Of a stretch of DNA of 64,000 nt, positions 9,525 to 17,950 are shown piece by piece; within the stretch, counting starts at the first letter, position 1; each line of letters starts with the position of its first letter. The notes under the pieces were generated by a model. It did no database searches, was not told the origin of the DNA, and saw only the letters and a list, made by a program, of their open reading frames with translations. The stretch covers positions 1,798,001-1,862,000 of the forward strand of contig NZ_CP009247.1 of NCBI RefSeq assembly GCF_001941485.1, written 5' to 3'. The position numbers were made by a program, and so were the translations under genes. This DNA comes from Corynebacterium frankenforstense DSM 45800. GTDB taxonomy: Bacteria > Actinomycetota > Actinomycetes > Mycobacteriales > Mycobacteriaceae.

Positions 9525-9956
9525 TCAGCGGACGCGGGCCGCGCGCTCGAGCTCGGCCTGGTCGACGTCGGCGCCCTTGGGCGTCACGGCGAAGACGCGC
9601 GGGGCGATCTTGACCATCTTGCCCTCCAGGGCGAAGCAGATGCCGGCGGCGAAGTCGACGATGCGGGTCGCCTCCTTCTGCTCCATGCCGGAGATGTCGA
9701 AGACGACGGCGTCGCCGTCACGGAACGGCTCGCCGACGCGGGAGGCCTGGCGGTAGGAGGTCAGCACGACCGGCACCACGGCGACGCGGCGCTGGTAGTC
9801 GTAGCGGCGCGGCTCGTAGGCCGCGGCCGGCTCGCGGTGCGCCGAGTAGTGCTCGCGCTCGGTCTCGCGCGGCTCGTCGGCGTAGTACTCGTCGTCCGCG
9901 ATCTCGTCCATCGGCGTGAGGCCGAAGAACTCCCGGGCGCTCCTGATGATCGACAT
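9525..9956 (-). CDS. sepF: Cell division protein SepF
   Basis: 143-residue FtsZ-binding protein. In actinobacteria, which lack FtsA, SepF is the membrane tether of the Z ring. The N terminus (MSIIRSAREFFGLTPMDE) fits the amphipathic membrane-binding helix. After an acidic and Tyr-rich linker comes the conserved C-terminal dimerisation domain with DGDAVVFDISGM and RIVDFAAGICFALEGKM. The ATG at 9956 follows GGGGAGAAG. It should bind the FtsZ C-terminal peptide [10 protein letters not shown] encoded two genes upstream. Confidence 0.96.
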   Translation of the reverse strand: MSIIRSAREFFGLTPMDEIADDEYYADEPRETEREHYSAHREPAAAYEPRRYDYQRRVAVVPVVLTSYRQASRVGEPFRDGDAVVFDISGMEQKEATRIVDFAAGICFALEGKMVKIAPRVFAVTPKGADVDQAELERAARVR

Positions 9957-10018
9957 CTTCTCCCCTTTTTCTGGTCGGGTTTCTGGTTGTTCTCGCTGGC
10001 AGGGCGATTGGTCGGTTC

Positions 10019-10735
10019 TCAGGCTAACGGGCGCGGCCCGAAGATGCCGGTTCCGACACGCACGAGATCGCTGCCCGCCGCGACCGCGGCCTCGAGGTCC
10101 GCGGACATGCCGGCCGACAGGATCATCCCGTCGCCCAAATTATCGACGATCGCGCGTGCCCGCGTGAAGGTCTCCTCGGCGTCGGCGCCCAACGGGGGCA
10201 CGCACATCAGCCCCGCGAGGCGCAGGTGCGCCGCGTCCGCGACGGCGGCGCACACCGCGTCCAGGTCGGCGTCGGGAACGCCGCCGCGCTCGGGGTCGCC
10301 GTCGGCGGACCACTGCACCAGGCAGGGCAGCTCGCCCTCGGCGCGCTCGCCGCGTTCGACGGCCAGCGCGACGCCCCGGTCCAGCTTCCCGGCCAGACGC
10401 ACCGAGTCCACGGACTCGACGACGGCCGCCCAGCGGGCCACCGAGTTGGCCTTCTTGGTCTGGATCTGGCCGATCATGTGGAACTTCACCCCGGGCAGCG
10501 CGGCGGCCTTCTCGCGGGCCTCCTGCTCGCGGTTCTCGCCGAAGGACTCCACGCCCGCCGCGGCCAGCGCGGCGATGTCGCCGACCGGGTGGAACTTGGA
10601 GACCGGCAAAAGGCGCACGGAGCCGGGCTCGCGCCCGGCGGCGCGCTCGGCGTCGGAGACACGGTCCTTCACCCGCGCCAACGCCGCACGCAGCTCTGCG
10701 GCGCGTTCGGGCGCGACGTCGTCAATCTCGGTCAT
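10019..10735 (-). CDS. yggS: PLP-binding homeostasis protein, YggS family
   Basis: 238-residue cytosolic protein that binds pyridoxal phosphate and helps control B6 and amino-acid homeostasis. The PLP lysine lies in LLPVSKFHP. GENREQEAREK, HMIGQIQTKKAN and a C-terminal SAGMSADLEAAVAAGSD followed by RVGTGIFG are family signatures. I chose ATG 10735, which follows GAGGACTGCAAG. The start overlaps the end of pgeF by 14 bp, suggesting translational coupling. The 5' end carries a copy of the dispersed motif (10713-10726), encoding IDDV just after the start. Confidence 0.95.
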   Translation of the reverse strand: MTEIDDVAPERAAELRAALARVKDRVSDAERAAGREPGSVRLLPVSKFHPVGDIAALAAAGVESFGENREQEAREKAAALPGVKFHMIGQIQTKKANSVARWAAVVESVDSVRLAGKLDRGVALAVERGERAEGELPCLVQWSADGDPERGGVPDADLDAVCAAVADAAHLRLAGLMCVPPLGADAEETFTRARAIVDNLGDGMILSAGMSADLEAAVAAGSDLVRVGTGIFGPRPLA

Positions 10736-11432
10736 CTTGCAGTCCTCTCTCGCACCACACCAGTCCCGCCTGCCGGCCGGTGGTGCCCTCACGCCGGTGG
10801 GAGAAGTAACGCGCGTCCGTGATCGTGTCGGCGGAGTCTACGTGGATCTCGGCGACGCCGGCGGCGCGCAGCTGGGCGGCCAGGCCGCGGCGCAGGTCCA
10901 GCCCGCACGTGCCGGCCGAGGTGGTCGAGCGCGAGCCGGGCAGGGTGCGCTCGACGTCGGCGGCCATCGCGGCGGGAACCTCGTAGCTGGCGCCCCCTGC
11001 GGCCGGGCCGAGCCAGGCGGTCACGCGCTCGGGCCGCGCGCCCAGGGAGACCATCGTCTCCAGGGCGGCGGGCACGATGCCGCCGGCCGCGCCCTTGCGT
11101 CCGGCGTGCACGGCGGCGACCACGCCGGCCTCGGCGTCGCCGAGCAGCACGGGCACGCAGTCCGCGACGAGCACGGCGAGCACCACGCCCGGGCGGTCGG
11201 TGACCACGGCGTCGGTGGCCGGGAGGGGCGCGGCGGCCGGGGCGTCGACGACGCGCACCGTCGTGGAGTGGACCTGGTCCATCCACACGATGCGTTCCGG
11301 GTCCACCCCGAGGCGCGCCCGGTTGGCGGCCACGGCCGCCGGGTCGTCGCCGACGTGGTGGCCGAGGTTGAGCGAGTCGTACGGCGCCGCGGAGACACCC
11401 CCGGCGCGCGCGGTGAACAGGTGCCTCAGCAT
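10722..11432 (-). CDS. pgeF: PgeF/YlmD-type laccase-domain protein
   Basis: 236-residue member of the multicopper-polyphenol-oxidase/YfiH fold. Family members act as purine nucleosidases or phosphorylases, or as peptidoglycan editing factors that prevent Ser misincorporation by MurC. The metal-site segments VADCVPVLLGD and VHAGRKGAAGGIV are present, as is the N-terminal SLNLGHHVGDDPAAV. It sits immediately downstream of ftsZ (34 bp) and overlaps yggS, an arrangement common in actinobacteria. Genomic neighbourhood with murC favours the peptidoglycan-editing role, but biochemical activity cannot be read from sequence. Confidence 0.92.
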   Translation of the reverse strand: MLRHLFTARAGGVSAAPYDSLNLGHHVGDDPAAVAANRARLGVDPERIVWMDQVHSTTVRVVDAPAAAPLPATDAVVTDRPGVVLAVLVADCVPVLLGDAEAGVVAAVHAGRKGAAGGIVPAALETMVSLGARPERVTAWLGPAAGGASYEVPAAMAADVERTLPGSRSTTSAGTCGLDLRRGLAAQLRAAGVAEIHVDSADTITDARYFSHRREGTTGRQAGLVWCERGLQDDRD

Positions 11433-11466
11433 GGCGTCAGCGGCTCAACGGCTCGGCGGCTGCGAC

Positions 11467-12747
11467 TCAGCGCAGGAAGTCCGGGACGTCCAGGTCGTCC
11501 TCGTCGGCCGGCTCGGCCGGGCGGGCGGCGGGCCGCTCCTCGCGGCGCGGGGCCTGCCAGTCGTCGGAGCCGGTGAACATGCCCTCGTCGCTGCGGTGGT
11601 GACGGCCGCGGTCGGCGAAGAGCGAGCCGCGCGGGGCCGGGGTCGGGTCCGCGGCGGGGCGGGACTCGCCCGCGCCGGCACCAACGCCAGCACCGGCACC
11701 AACGCCGGCCGCACCGGCAGCACCCGCGCCGTGCTGCGCGGCGTCGGCACCCGAAGCAGCCGCGCCGGCGCCGGCCGCGCCGCCCTCAGCCACCTGGTTG
11801 TTGGCGGCGTCGAAACCCGTCGCGACGATGGTCACGCGGACCTCGTCGCCCAGGTTGTCGTCGATGATGGTGCCGAAGATCAGGTTGACGTCGTCGTCGG
11901 CCTGCTCCTGGACCATGCTGGCGGCCTCGTTGACCTCCATCATGCCCAGGTCGGAGCCGCCGGCGATGGAGAGCAGCACGCCGGTCGCGCCGTCCATGGT
12001 GGACTCGAGCAGCGGCGAGTTGATGGCCTGCTCGGCGGCGGCCATCACGCGGTTGTCGCCCCGCGAGGAGCCGACGCCCATCAGGGCGGAGCCGGCGTTG
12101 GCCATCACGGAGCGGACGTCGGCGAAGTCGACGTTGATCACGCCCGGGGTGGTGATCAGGCTGGTGATGCCCTGGACGCCGTTGTGCAGGACCTCGTCGG
12201 CGGCGCGGAAGGCCTCCATCATGGACAGCGAGGCGTCGCCGAGCTGCAGCAGGCGGTCGTTCGGGATGACGATGACGGTGTCGCAGACCTCGCGCAGGTT
12301 GTCGATGCCGTCGTAGGCCTGGCGCGTACGGCGCTTGCCCTCGAACTTGAACGGGCGGGTGACCACGCCGATGGTCAGCGCGCCCATCTTCTTGGCGATG
12401 CCCGCGACGACCGGCGCGGCGCCGGTGCCCGTGCCGCCGCCCTCGCCGGCGGTGACGAAGACCATGTCGGCGCCCTTGAGGGACTCCTCGATCTCGCTCT
12501 TGTGGTCCTCGGCGGAGCCGCGGCCGACCTCCGGGTTTGCGCCGGCGCCGAGCCCGCGGGTGGCCTCGCGGCCGATGTCGAGCTTGACGTCCGCGTCGGA
12601 GAACATCAGGGCCTGGGAGTCCGTGTTGACGGCGATGAACTCGACGCCCTTCAGGCCCTCCTCGATCATGCGGTTGACGGCGTTGACTCCGCCGCCGCCG
12701 ACGCCGACGACCTTGATGACGGCGAGGTAGTTGTTCGGAGAGGTCAT
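11467..12747 (-). CDS. ftsZ: Cell division protein FtsZ
   Basis: 426-residue tubulin-like GTPase forming the Z ring. The GTP-binding [10 protein letters not shown] signature, the N-terminal [19 protein letters not shown] and the T7 loop region are intact. After residue 320 comes a low-complexity linker rich in Gly and Ala (GAGVGAG-type repeats), then the conserved C-terminal peptide [10 protein letters not shown] that binds SepF and, in mycobacteria, FtsW. No ftsA is found in the cluster, as expected for this phylum. A 330-bp upstream gap with an inverted repeat suggests its own promoter. Confidence 0.99.
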   Translation of the reverse strand: MTSPNNYLAVIKVVGVGGGGVNAVNRMIEEGLKGVEFIAVNTDSQALMFSDADVKLDIGREATRGLGAGANPEVGRGSAEDHKSEIEESLKGADMVFVTAGEGGGTGTGAAPVVAGIAKKMGALTIGVVTRPFKFEGKRRTRQAYDGIDNLREVCDTVIVIPNDRLLQLGDASLSMMEAFRAADEVLHNGVQGITSLITTPGVINVDFADVRSVMANAGSALMGVGSSRGDNRVMAAAEQAINSPLLESTMDGATGVLLSIAGGSDLGMMEVNEAASMVQEQADDDVNLIFGTIIDDNLGDEVRVTIVATGFDAANNQVAEGGAAGAGAAASGADAAQHGAGAAGAAGVGAGAGVGAGAGESRPAADPTPAPRGSLFADRGRHHRSDEGMFTGSDDWQAPRREERPAARPAEPADEDDLDVPDFLR

Positions 12748-13077
12748 GTGCTTCTGGCTCGCCTTTCGCTAATTCTTCGGGACTACGCTTCTCGGCCGGC
12801 CAAAGACGTCCGGCGGTTCGCTCCCCATCTTCCGCGATAGCGGGGCGAAATTGGGGGACATTTCGTGGGCGTGTCGCTACCCTCAATGACTACTTGAGGG
12901 TTGTACCCTGCCGCTTTCCGACGTCCCGTCCGTGCAGGTGCGCGGTTCCGCGCGGCGTGGGTGCGGGGCAGGCGCGGGGCGGGTGCGGAGCGTGTTGCGC
13001 GCCGCCGCGGCGTGCGGCGCGGTGCCCGCGAGGGGGTGCGCGCCCCTCCCCCGACGGCCCATCTCCGGCGCCTGCTG
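12748..13077. other. Intergenic region ftsQ-ftsZ with regulatory elements
   Basis: 330 bp between ftsQ and ftsZ on the minus strand, long for a cluster where most genes overlap. It contains the perfect inverted repeat at 12879-12901 and a dispersed-motif copy TTTCCGACG at 12915-12923. Otherwise it is GC-rich without an open frame that I believe. It probably carries one or more ftsZ promoters, as in C. glutamicum. Confidence 0.6.
12879..12901 (-). promoter_or_regulatory. Inverted repeat upstream of ftsZ (candidate operator)
   Basis: ACCCTCAA and its exact complement TTGAGGGT form 8-bp arms around a 7-bp spacer, about 130 bp before the ftsZ start. The arms are symmetrical and A/T-tipped, more like a regulator site than a terminator. 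One arm may overlap a -35 (TTGAGG). The binding protein is unknown. Confidence 0.5.
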
Positions 13078-13710
13078 CTAGCGGACCGTGACCAGCTGCG
13101 GGTTGGAGACGTTCCAGTGCTGGCCCTCGCGCTTGAGCACGGTGCGGGTGGCCAGGGCCTTGTCGTGGGCGGCCTCGGCCGAGCCCCAGTAGACCTCGCG
13201 GCCGTCCTTCGTGTGGAAGGTGATCTCCTCCGGCGAGGCGGCCGAGACCTTGGCCATCTGCCCGCGGGTTTCCGGGTCGAGCGCGACGGCGGCCTCCGCG
13301 ACCTCGGGGGCCGCGGCGGCCTCGCCCTCGGCCTCGAGGATCCCCTCGGGCGGGTTGTCCACGCTGAACTCCTCACCCTGGTCGTCGATGAGTTTGTCGC
13401 CGCTCTTGAGCACGGCCGTGCGCTCGACGACCGTGACCTTCAGCGTCCCCGGCAGGTGGCGGCCCACGGTGGCCTGGCGCACCCACGGCAGGGAAGCCAC
13501 GCCGCCGGCTGCGGCCGTGGTGTCCACGCGCACGAGGTTCTCGCCCTCACCGACGCCGGTGGCCTCGACGACCTGCTCGGCCGCGACGTTCGTGTTGCCC
13601 TCGACCTCGATGTCGCGCACCGTGAAGACCGGGAAGGCCCACACGGCCACGCCCGCGAGCACCGCCACGGCCACCACGGCCGCGACGATCAGGGTCACCC
13701 GGCGCCTCAC
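13078..13710 (-). CDS. ftsQ: Cell division protein FtsQ
   Basis: 210-residue bitopic membrane protein of the divisome that joins the FtsL and FtsI complex. A single transmembrane segment (about residues 6-27) is followed by a POTRA domain (VFTVRDIEVEGNTNVAAEQV) and the beta domain (LPWVRQATVGRHLPGTLKV). It starts with GTG at 13710, overlapping the murC stop by 4 bp. Length is a little short for FtsQ because the cytoplasmic N-terminal tail is minimal. Confidence 0.94.
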   Translation of the reverse strand: MRRRVTLIVAAVVAVAVLAGVAVWAFPVFTVRDIEVEGNTNVAAEQVVEATGVGEGENLVRVDTTAAAGGVASLPWVRQATVGRHLPGTLKVTVVERTAVLKSGDKLIDDQGEEFSVDNPPEGILEAEGEAAAAPEVAEAAVALDPETRGQMAKVSAASPEEITFHTKDGREVYWGSAEAAHDKALATRTVLKREGQHWNVSNPQLVTVR

Positions 13711-15323
13711 CGGGCAGCTCCGGCGGAGTCGGTGTCGGCGACGTCGTGGCCGGCCCCGGAGCCAGCGGCCCCGGCGGAGTCGGTGTCGGCGACGTCGTGG
13801 CCGGCCCCGGAGCCAGCGGCCCCGGCGGAGTCGGCGTCGGCGTCGGCGGCAGCCGTCGCACCCGCCGCGCCGGCTTCCTCACCGGCGCCCTCACCAGCGA
13901 GCGCGCGGTAGACCGGGTCGGCCAGCTTCGTCACGGAGCCGGCGCCCATGGTGATCACCACGTCGCCCGGGCCCGCCAGCTCGGCCACGCGCGCGGGCAC
14001 GGCCGCGGCGTCCGGTTCGAAGACCGCGCCGTCGACCTTCCCGGCGATCAGCCCGCCGTCCACACCGTCGACCGGCTCCTCGCGGGCGGCGTAGACGTCG
14101 AGGACGACGACGGCGTCGGCCAGCGAGAGCGCCTCGGCGAACTCGTCGGCGAACTCCGCGGTGCGCGAGTACAGGTGCGGCTGGAAGGCCACGACCACGC
14201 GCCCCGAGCCGCGGGCCTCGACCCGGGCGCGCGCGGCGCGCAGCACGGCGTCGACCTCGGTCGGGTGGTGGGCGTAGTCGTCGAAGACCTCGGCGCCGGC
14301 GCAGCGCCCGGAGGGCACCACACCGTGCGACTCGAAGCGCCGGTGCACCCCGGAGGACGCGGTGATGCCGGCGGCCAGCTTCTCCGGCTCGCCGCCGCAC
14401 AGGTAGCCGGCGACCAGCGCGCCGGTGGCGTTGAGCACCATGTGCTCGCCCGGGGTGTGCACGGTGAACTCGACGGTCGTGCCGTCCAGCTCCACCCGCG
14501 CCAGCGTGCCCGAGGCGGTGTGCTCGGTGGCCAGGATGCGCGCCAGGCGCGGCACGTGCGGGTGCTCGGCGGCGGCCCGCGCGGTGCCGTAGGCGGCCAC
14601 GCGCACGCCCTGGTGGTGGCGGCGCGCCGCCAGTCCCCCGGCGTGCGGGTCGTCCAGGCAGGCGACCAGGGTGCCCTCGGGGCCGAGCAGGTCGCAGAAG
14701 TCCTCGAAGACCTGGAAGTAGCTGGCGGCGTCGCCGAAGTAGTCCAGGTGGTCCGGCTCGATGTTGGTCACCACCGCGATGTCCGGGCGGTAGCTCAAAA
14801 GCGAGGCGTCCGACTCGTCGGCCTCGGCGACGAAGTCCGGCCCCGAGCCCTGGTGCGAGTTCGTGCCCGTCGAGCCGAGCACCCCGCCCACGGCGAAGCT
14901 GGGGTCCAGCCCGGCGGCGGTCATCGCGGCGACGACGAAGGAGCTCGTCGAGGTCTTGCCGTGCGTGCCGGCCACGAGCACCTGGTTGTGCCCGGCCAGC
15001 AGCTCGGCCAGCAGGTCGGAGCGGCGCAGCACGGGGATGCCCCGCTCGCGCGCGGCGACCAGCTCGGGGTTGTCCTGCGGGATGGCGGCGAAGGAGGTCA
15101 CCACCGCCGTCGGCGCCTGCCCGGCGAGCTCCAGGTTCGACGCGGAGTGCCCCACGGCCACGTGCGCGCCGAGGGACTCCAGCCAGCGCAGGTTCTCCCC
15201 GTCGGAGCGGTCGGAGCCGGAGACGACCCCGCCGCGCTCGAGGAGGATGTGCGCCAGGCCGGACATGCCGGCCCCGCCGATGCCCACGAAGTGGACCCGG
15301 GAGATGTCGTGGTGTTCGGCCAT
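13707..15323 (-). CDS. murC: UDP-N-acetylmuramate-L-alanine ligase
   Basis: 538-residue cytosolic ATP-dependent ligase adding L-Ala to UDP-MurNAc. The Rossmann motif GIGGAGMSGLAHILLERGG lies near the N terminus and the P-loop GTHGKTSTSS near residue 120; central and C-terminal Mur ligase domains are complete. The protein is longer than usual because of an Ala/Gly/Asp/Ser tail of about 50 residues encoded by exact 51-bp repeats. The tail lies outside the folded domains and ends in the overlap with ftsQ. Confidence 0.97.
   Translation of the reverse strand: MAEHHDISRVHFVGIGGAGMSGLAHILLERGGVVSGSDRSDGENLRWLESLGAHVAVGHSASNLELAGQAPTAVVTSFAAIPQDNPELVAARERGIPVLRRSDLLAELLAGHNQVLVAGTHGKTSTSSFVVAAMTAAGLDPSFAVGGVLGSTGTNSHQGSGPDFVAEADESDASLLSYRPDIAVVTNIEPDHLDYFGDAASYFQVFEDFCDLLGPEGTLVACLDDPHAGGLAARRHHQGVRVAAYGTARAAAEHPHVPRLARILATEHTASGTLARVELDGTTVEFTVHTPGEHMVLNATGALVAGYLCGGEPEKLAAGITASSGVHRRFESHGVVPSGRCAGAEVFDDYAHHPTEVDAVLRAARARVEARGSGRVVVAFQPHLYSRTAEFADEFAEALSLADAVVVLDVYAAREEPVDGVDGGLIAGKVDGAVFEPDAAAVPARVAELAGPGDVVITMGAGSVTKLADPVYRALAGEGAGEEAGAAGATAAADADADSAGAAGSGAGHDVADTDSAGAAGSGAGHDVADTDSAGAAR
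13721..13833 (+). repeat. 51-bp tandem repeat at the 3' end of murC
   Basis: Units start at 13721, 13772 and (partial) 13823, each beginning CGGCGGAGTCGG; the two full units appear identical. On the minus strand each encodes 17 residues containing AGSGAGHDVADT. Being a multiple of three, copy changes keep the MurC frame intact. Confidence 0.88.
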
Positions 15324-15326
15324 GTC

Positions 15327-16406
15327 TTAAGCGTCCTTCCCTTCCGCCGCCCCGAGGTCGGCGAGCACGCGTGCGGCGATGCGGTCGGCCGCGCCCTCCT
15401 CGCCGGTGGCGTGCGCGGCGTTGCGCATGTCCTGGTAGATGTCCGGTCGGCCGAGGATCTCCTTGACCTGTTCGGCGAGCACCTCGCCGGTCATGTCGGC
15501 GTCGGCGATCAGGCGCGCACCGCCCGCGGCGACGACGTCGGCGGCGTTGAGGCCCTGCTCGCCGTTGCCGTGCGGCAGCGGAACGTAGACCGCCGGCAGC
15601 CCGGCGGCGGTGACCTCGGCGACGGTCATCGCGCCCGAGCGGCAGACCACCAGGTCCGCCACCGCGTAGGCCGCCGCCATGTCCTCGATGTAGGGCACGG
15701 CCGTGTAGTGCTCGGCGGGCTCGGGCGCGTCGTTCTTCTTGCCGTAGGCGTGCAGCACCTGGAAGCCCTCGCCGAGGATCTCCGGCAGCGCGTCGGCGAG
15801 CGCGGCGTTGAGGTGCACCGCGCCCTGCGAACCGCCGGTGACCAGCAGCGTGGAGCGCTCCTCGTCGAGGCCCCACTTTTCACGCCCGCGCGCGGCGGCC
15901 TCGCCGCTGCGGTCGCCGGTGAGGTCCCGGCGCACCGGGATGCCGACGACCTCGCCGGGCATGCCCGAGTCGGCCACCGCGTTGAAGCCCACGCCGCCGA
16001 GGCGCACGCCGAGCTTGTTGGCCATGCCGGCGCGCGCGTTGGCCTCGTGGACGTAGAACGGGATCTTCAGCGTGCGCGCGGCCATGTAGGCCGGCGCGGC
16101 GACGTAGCCGCCGAAGCCGACGACGGCGTCGAAGTCACCCTCGCGCAGGATCTCGCGGGTCTGGCGCACGGCCCTGCTCACGCGCCCGGGGACCTTGAAC
16201 AGGTCCGCGGAGAGCTTGCGCGGGATGGGCACCGGGTCGATCAGCCGCAGCCGGTAGCCGCGCGCGGGCACCAGGTCGGTCTCCAGACCGCGCGTGGTGC
16301 CGAGCGCCTCGACGGTCGCCCCGCGCGCGCTCAGCGCGTCGGCGACGGCCAGCGCGGGCTCGATGTGCCCGGCGGTGCCGCCGCCGGCGACGAGGACGTG
16401 CTTCAT
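15327..16406 (-). CDS. murG: UDP-GlcNAc:undecaprenyl-PP-MurNAc-pentapeptide GlcNAc transferase
   Basis: 359-residue GT28 glycosyltransferase on the inner membrane face that converts lipid I to lipid II. The N-terminal GGGTAGHIEPALAVADAL and the donor-site segments LLVTGGSQGAVHLN, CRSGAMTVAEVTAAGLPA and PHGNGEQGLNA are classic. The ATG at 16406 follows GGAGATACCACC inside the ftsW coding end and overlaps the ftsW stop by 4 bp. A 3-bp gap separates it from murC. Confidence 0.98.
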   Translation of the reverse strand: MKHVLVAGGGTAGHIEPALAVADALSARGATVEALGTTRGLETDLVPARGYRLRLIDPVPIPRKLSADLFKVPGRVSRAVRQTREILREGDFDAVVGFGGYVAAPAYMAARTLKIPFYVHEANARAGMANKLGVRLGGVGFNAVADSGMPGEVVGIPVRRDLTGDRSGEAAARGREKWGLDEERSTLLVTGGSQGAVHLNAALADALPEILGEGFQVLHAYGKKNDAPEPAEHYTAVPYIEDMAAAYAVADLVVCRSGAMTVAEVTAAGLPAVYVPLPHGNGEQGLNAADVVAAGGARLIADADMTGEVLAEQVKEILGRPDIYQDMRNAAHATGEEGAADRIAARVLADLGAAEGKDA

Positions 16407-17950
16407 GATCGGTGGTATCTCCTTTGGCTCGTGGGTGCGTTGCGCGTTCGATTGCCGACGTCCCGTCGGTCGCCCGTGCCCGACCGACCGCGCCCTCCGC
16501 GCGTGCCGCGGGCGTCGCCCGCGGCACCGGAGTGGCCGGAGCGGCCCGAACGGGAGCGCGTGGCGCGGGCGGCTCCGGCGTCGTCGGAACCAGCGCCGGA
16601 GCGGGAGCCCGTGCGCGCGCCGGCGCGCACCGGGGCGTCGTCAATCCGGCTGCGCCGGCCGGAGGTCAGTGCCTCGCCGCGGGTGCGGCGCGGGCGTCGG
16701 GAACCGTCGCGGCGGGCGGCGGGTGTGTCGGGCTCGCTGATGAACAGCAGGCGGTCGAAGACGGGGCGGCCGTAGGACTGCATCGCGGAGACGGCGGCCG
16801 GCTCGTGGCGGGCGATGTTGGCGAGGATGCCCATCGCCGCCAGCGTGATGATCGCGGAGGTGCCGCCCGCGGAGATCAGCGGCAGCTGGATGCCCGTGAC
16901 CGGCAGGACGCCGACGACGTAGCCGATGTTGATGAAGGCCTGGCTGACGACCGTGGCCGTCAGCGTCCCGGCGAGCAGCGCCTGGTAGTGGTCCGCGGCG
17001 CGCAGCGCGGTGCGCAGGCCGAAGAAGCCGAGCGTGCCGAAGAGGATGATCACCAGCGCGCCGCCCCACAGACCGAGCTCCTCGCCGATGATGGCGAAGA
17101 TGAAGTCGTTGCGGGCCTCGGGCAGGTAGAACCACTTCGCGCGCGACTGGCCCAGGCCGACGCCGCCGACGGAGCCGTCGGCCAGCGAGAGGAAGCCCTG
17201 GTAGGACTGGAACGCCGTGCCGCGGGTGTCGGTGAAGCGGCCGAAGAGGGCGTCGAAGTAGACGTGGAAGCGGTGCGAGCGGAAGCCGCCGCCGGCGAAG
17301 ACGGCGACCATGGTGAGCGCGCCGGCGCCGATCAGGCCGATCAGCCAGCGTTTGTCCACGCCGGCGAAGATCAGCACGAAGCCGACGACGAGGGCGAAGG
17401 CGACGGCCATGCCGAGGTCGCCCTCGGCCATGATCAGCAGCGTCATGCCGACGCCGATGGCGATGAAGATCGTGAAGGGGCTGCGCAGGCCGAGCCCGCG
17501 CGGGCGGCGGTCGGCCAGCAGGTGGGCGCCGAAGATGGCCACGGCGATCTTCGCGGCCTCCGAGGGCTGCAGGCGCAGGGGGCCGAGGACCAGCCAGGAC
17601 TGGGAGCCGACCTCCTCGCGGCCCGTGCCGAGGCCCGGGATGAGCACGGCCACCAGCAGCAGGACGGCGATGCCGAGCAGCCACCAGGCGGCCGAACGCA
17701 GGCGCCGCGGCGGAATCTTGAGCATCGCCCAGAAGGCCACGAGGCCGGCGAAGACCATCGCGGTCTGGCGGGCCGCGCCGCCCCAGACCGACGAACCCTC
17801 GATGACCGACCAGGTCATCGAGCTGGACATGACCATCACGACGCCGATGCCGGTGAGCAGCAGCACCGTCAGCCGGATCATCAGGTAGTCGAGACCCGGC
17901 CGGCTGTCCAGCGCGGAGAGGCCGTCGGAGACCTTCTTCGTCAGACTCAT
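16403..17950 (-). CDS. ftsW: SEDS peptidoglycan polymerase FtsW
   Basis: 515-residue protein with about 10 transmembrane segments, the division-specific glycosyltransferase partner of FtsI. Conserved SEDS features include LGPLRLQPSEAAKIA, the catalytic-loop region with DFIFAIIGEELG and LPLISAGGTS. The last 100 residues form a highly basic, Arg/Ser/Gly-rich disordered tail, carrying two copies of the dispersed motif (encoding IDDA and DVGN). The ATG at 17950 overlaps murD by 4 bp; the frame continues far upstream in shadow of murD and was disregarded. Confidence 0.97.
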   Translation of the reverse strand: MSLTKKVSDGLSALDSRPGLDYLMIRLTVLLLTGIGVVMVMSSSMTWSVIEGSSVWGGAARQTAMVFAGLVAFWAMLKIPPRRLRSAAWWLLGIAVLLLVAVLIPGLGTGREEVGSQSWLVLGPLRLQPSEAAKIAVAIFGAHLLADRRPRGLGLRSPFTIFIAIGVGMTLLIMAEGDLGMAVAFALVVGFVLIFAGVDKRWLIGLIGAGALTMVAVFAGGGFRSHRFHVYFDALFGRFTDTRGTAFQSYQGFLSLADGSVGGVGLGQSRAKWFYLPEARNDFIFAIIGEELGLWGGALVIILFGTLGFFGLRTALRAADHYQALLAGTLTATVVSQAFINIGYVVGVLPVTGIQLPLISAGGTSAIITLAAMGILANIARHEPAAVSAMQSYGRPVFDRLLFISEPDTPAARRDGSRRPRRTRGEALTSGRRSRIDDAPVRAGARTGSRSGAGSDDAGAARATRSRSGRSGHSGAAGDARGTRGGRGRSGTGDRRDVGNRTRNAPTSQRRYHRS

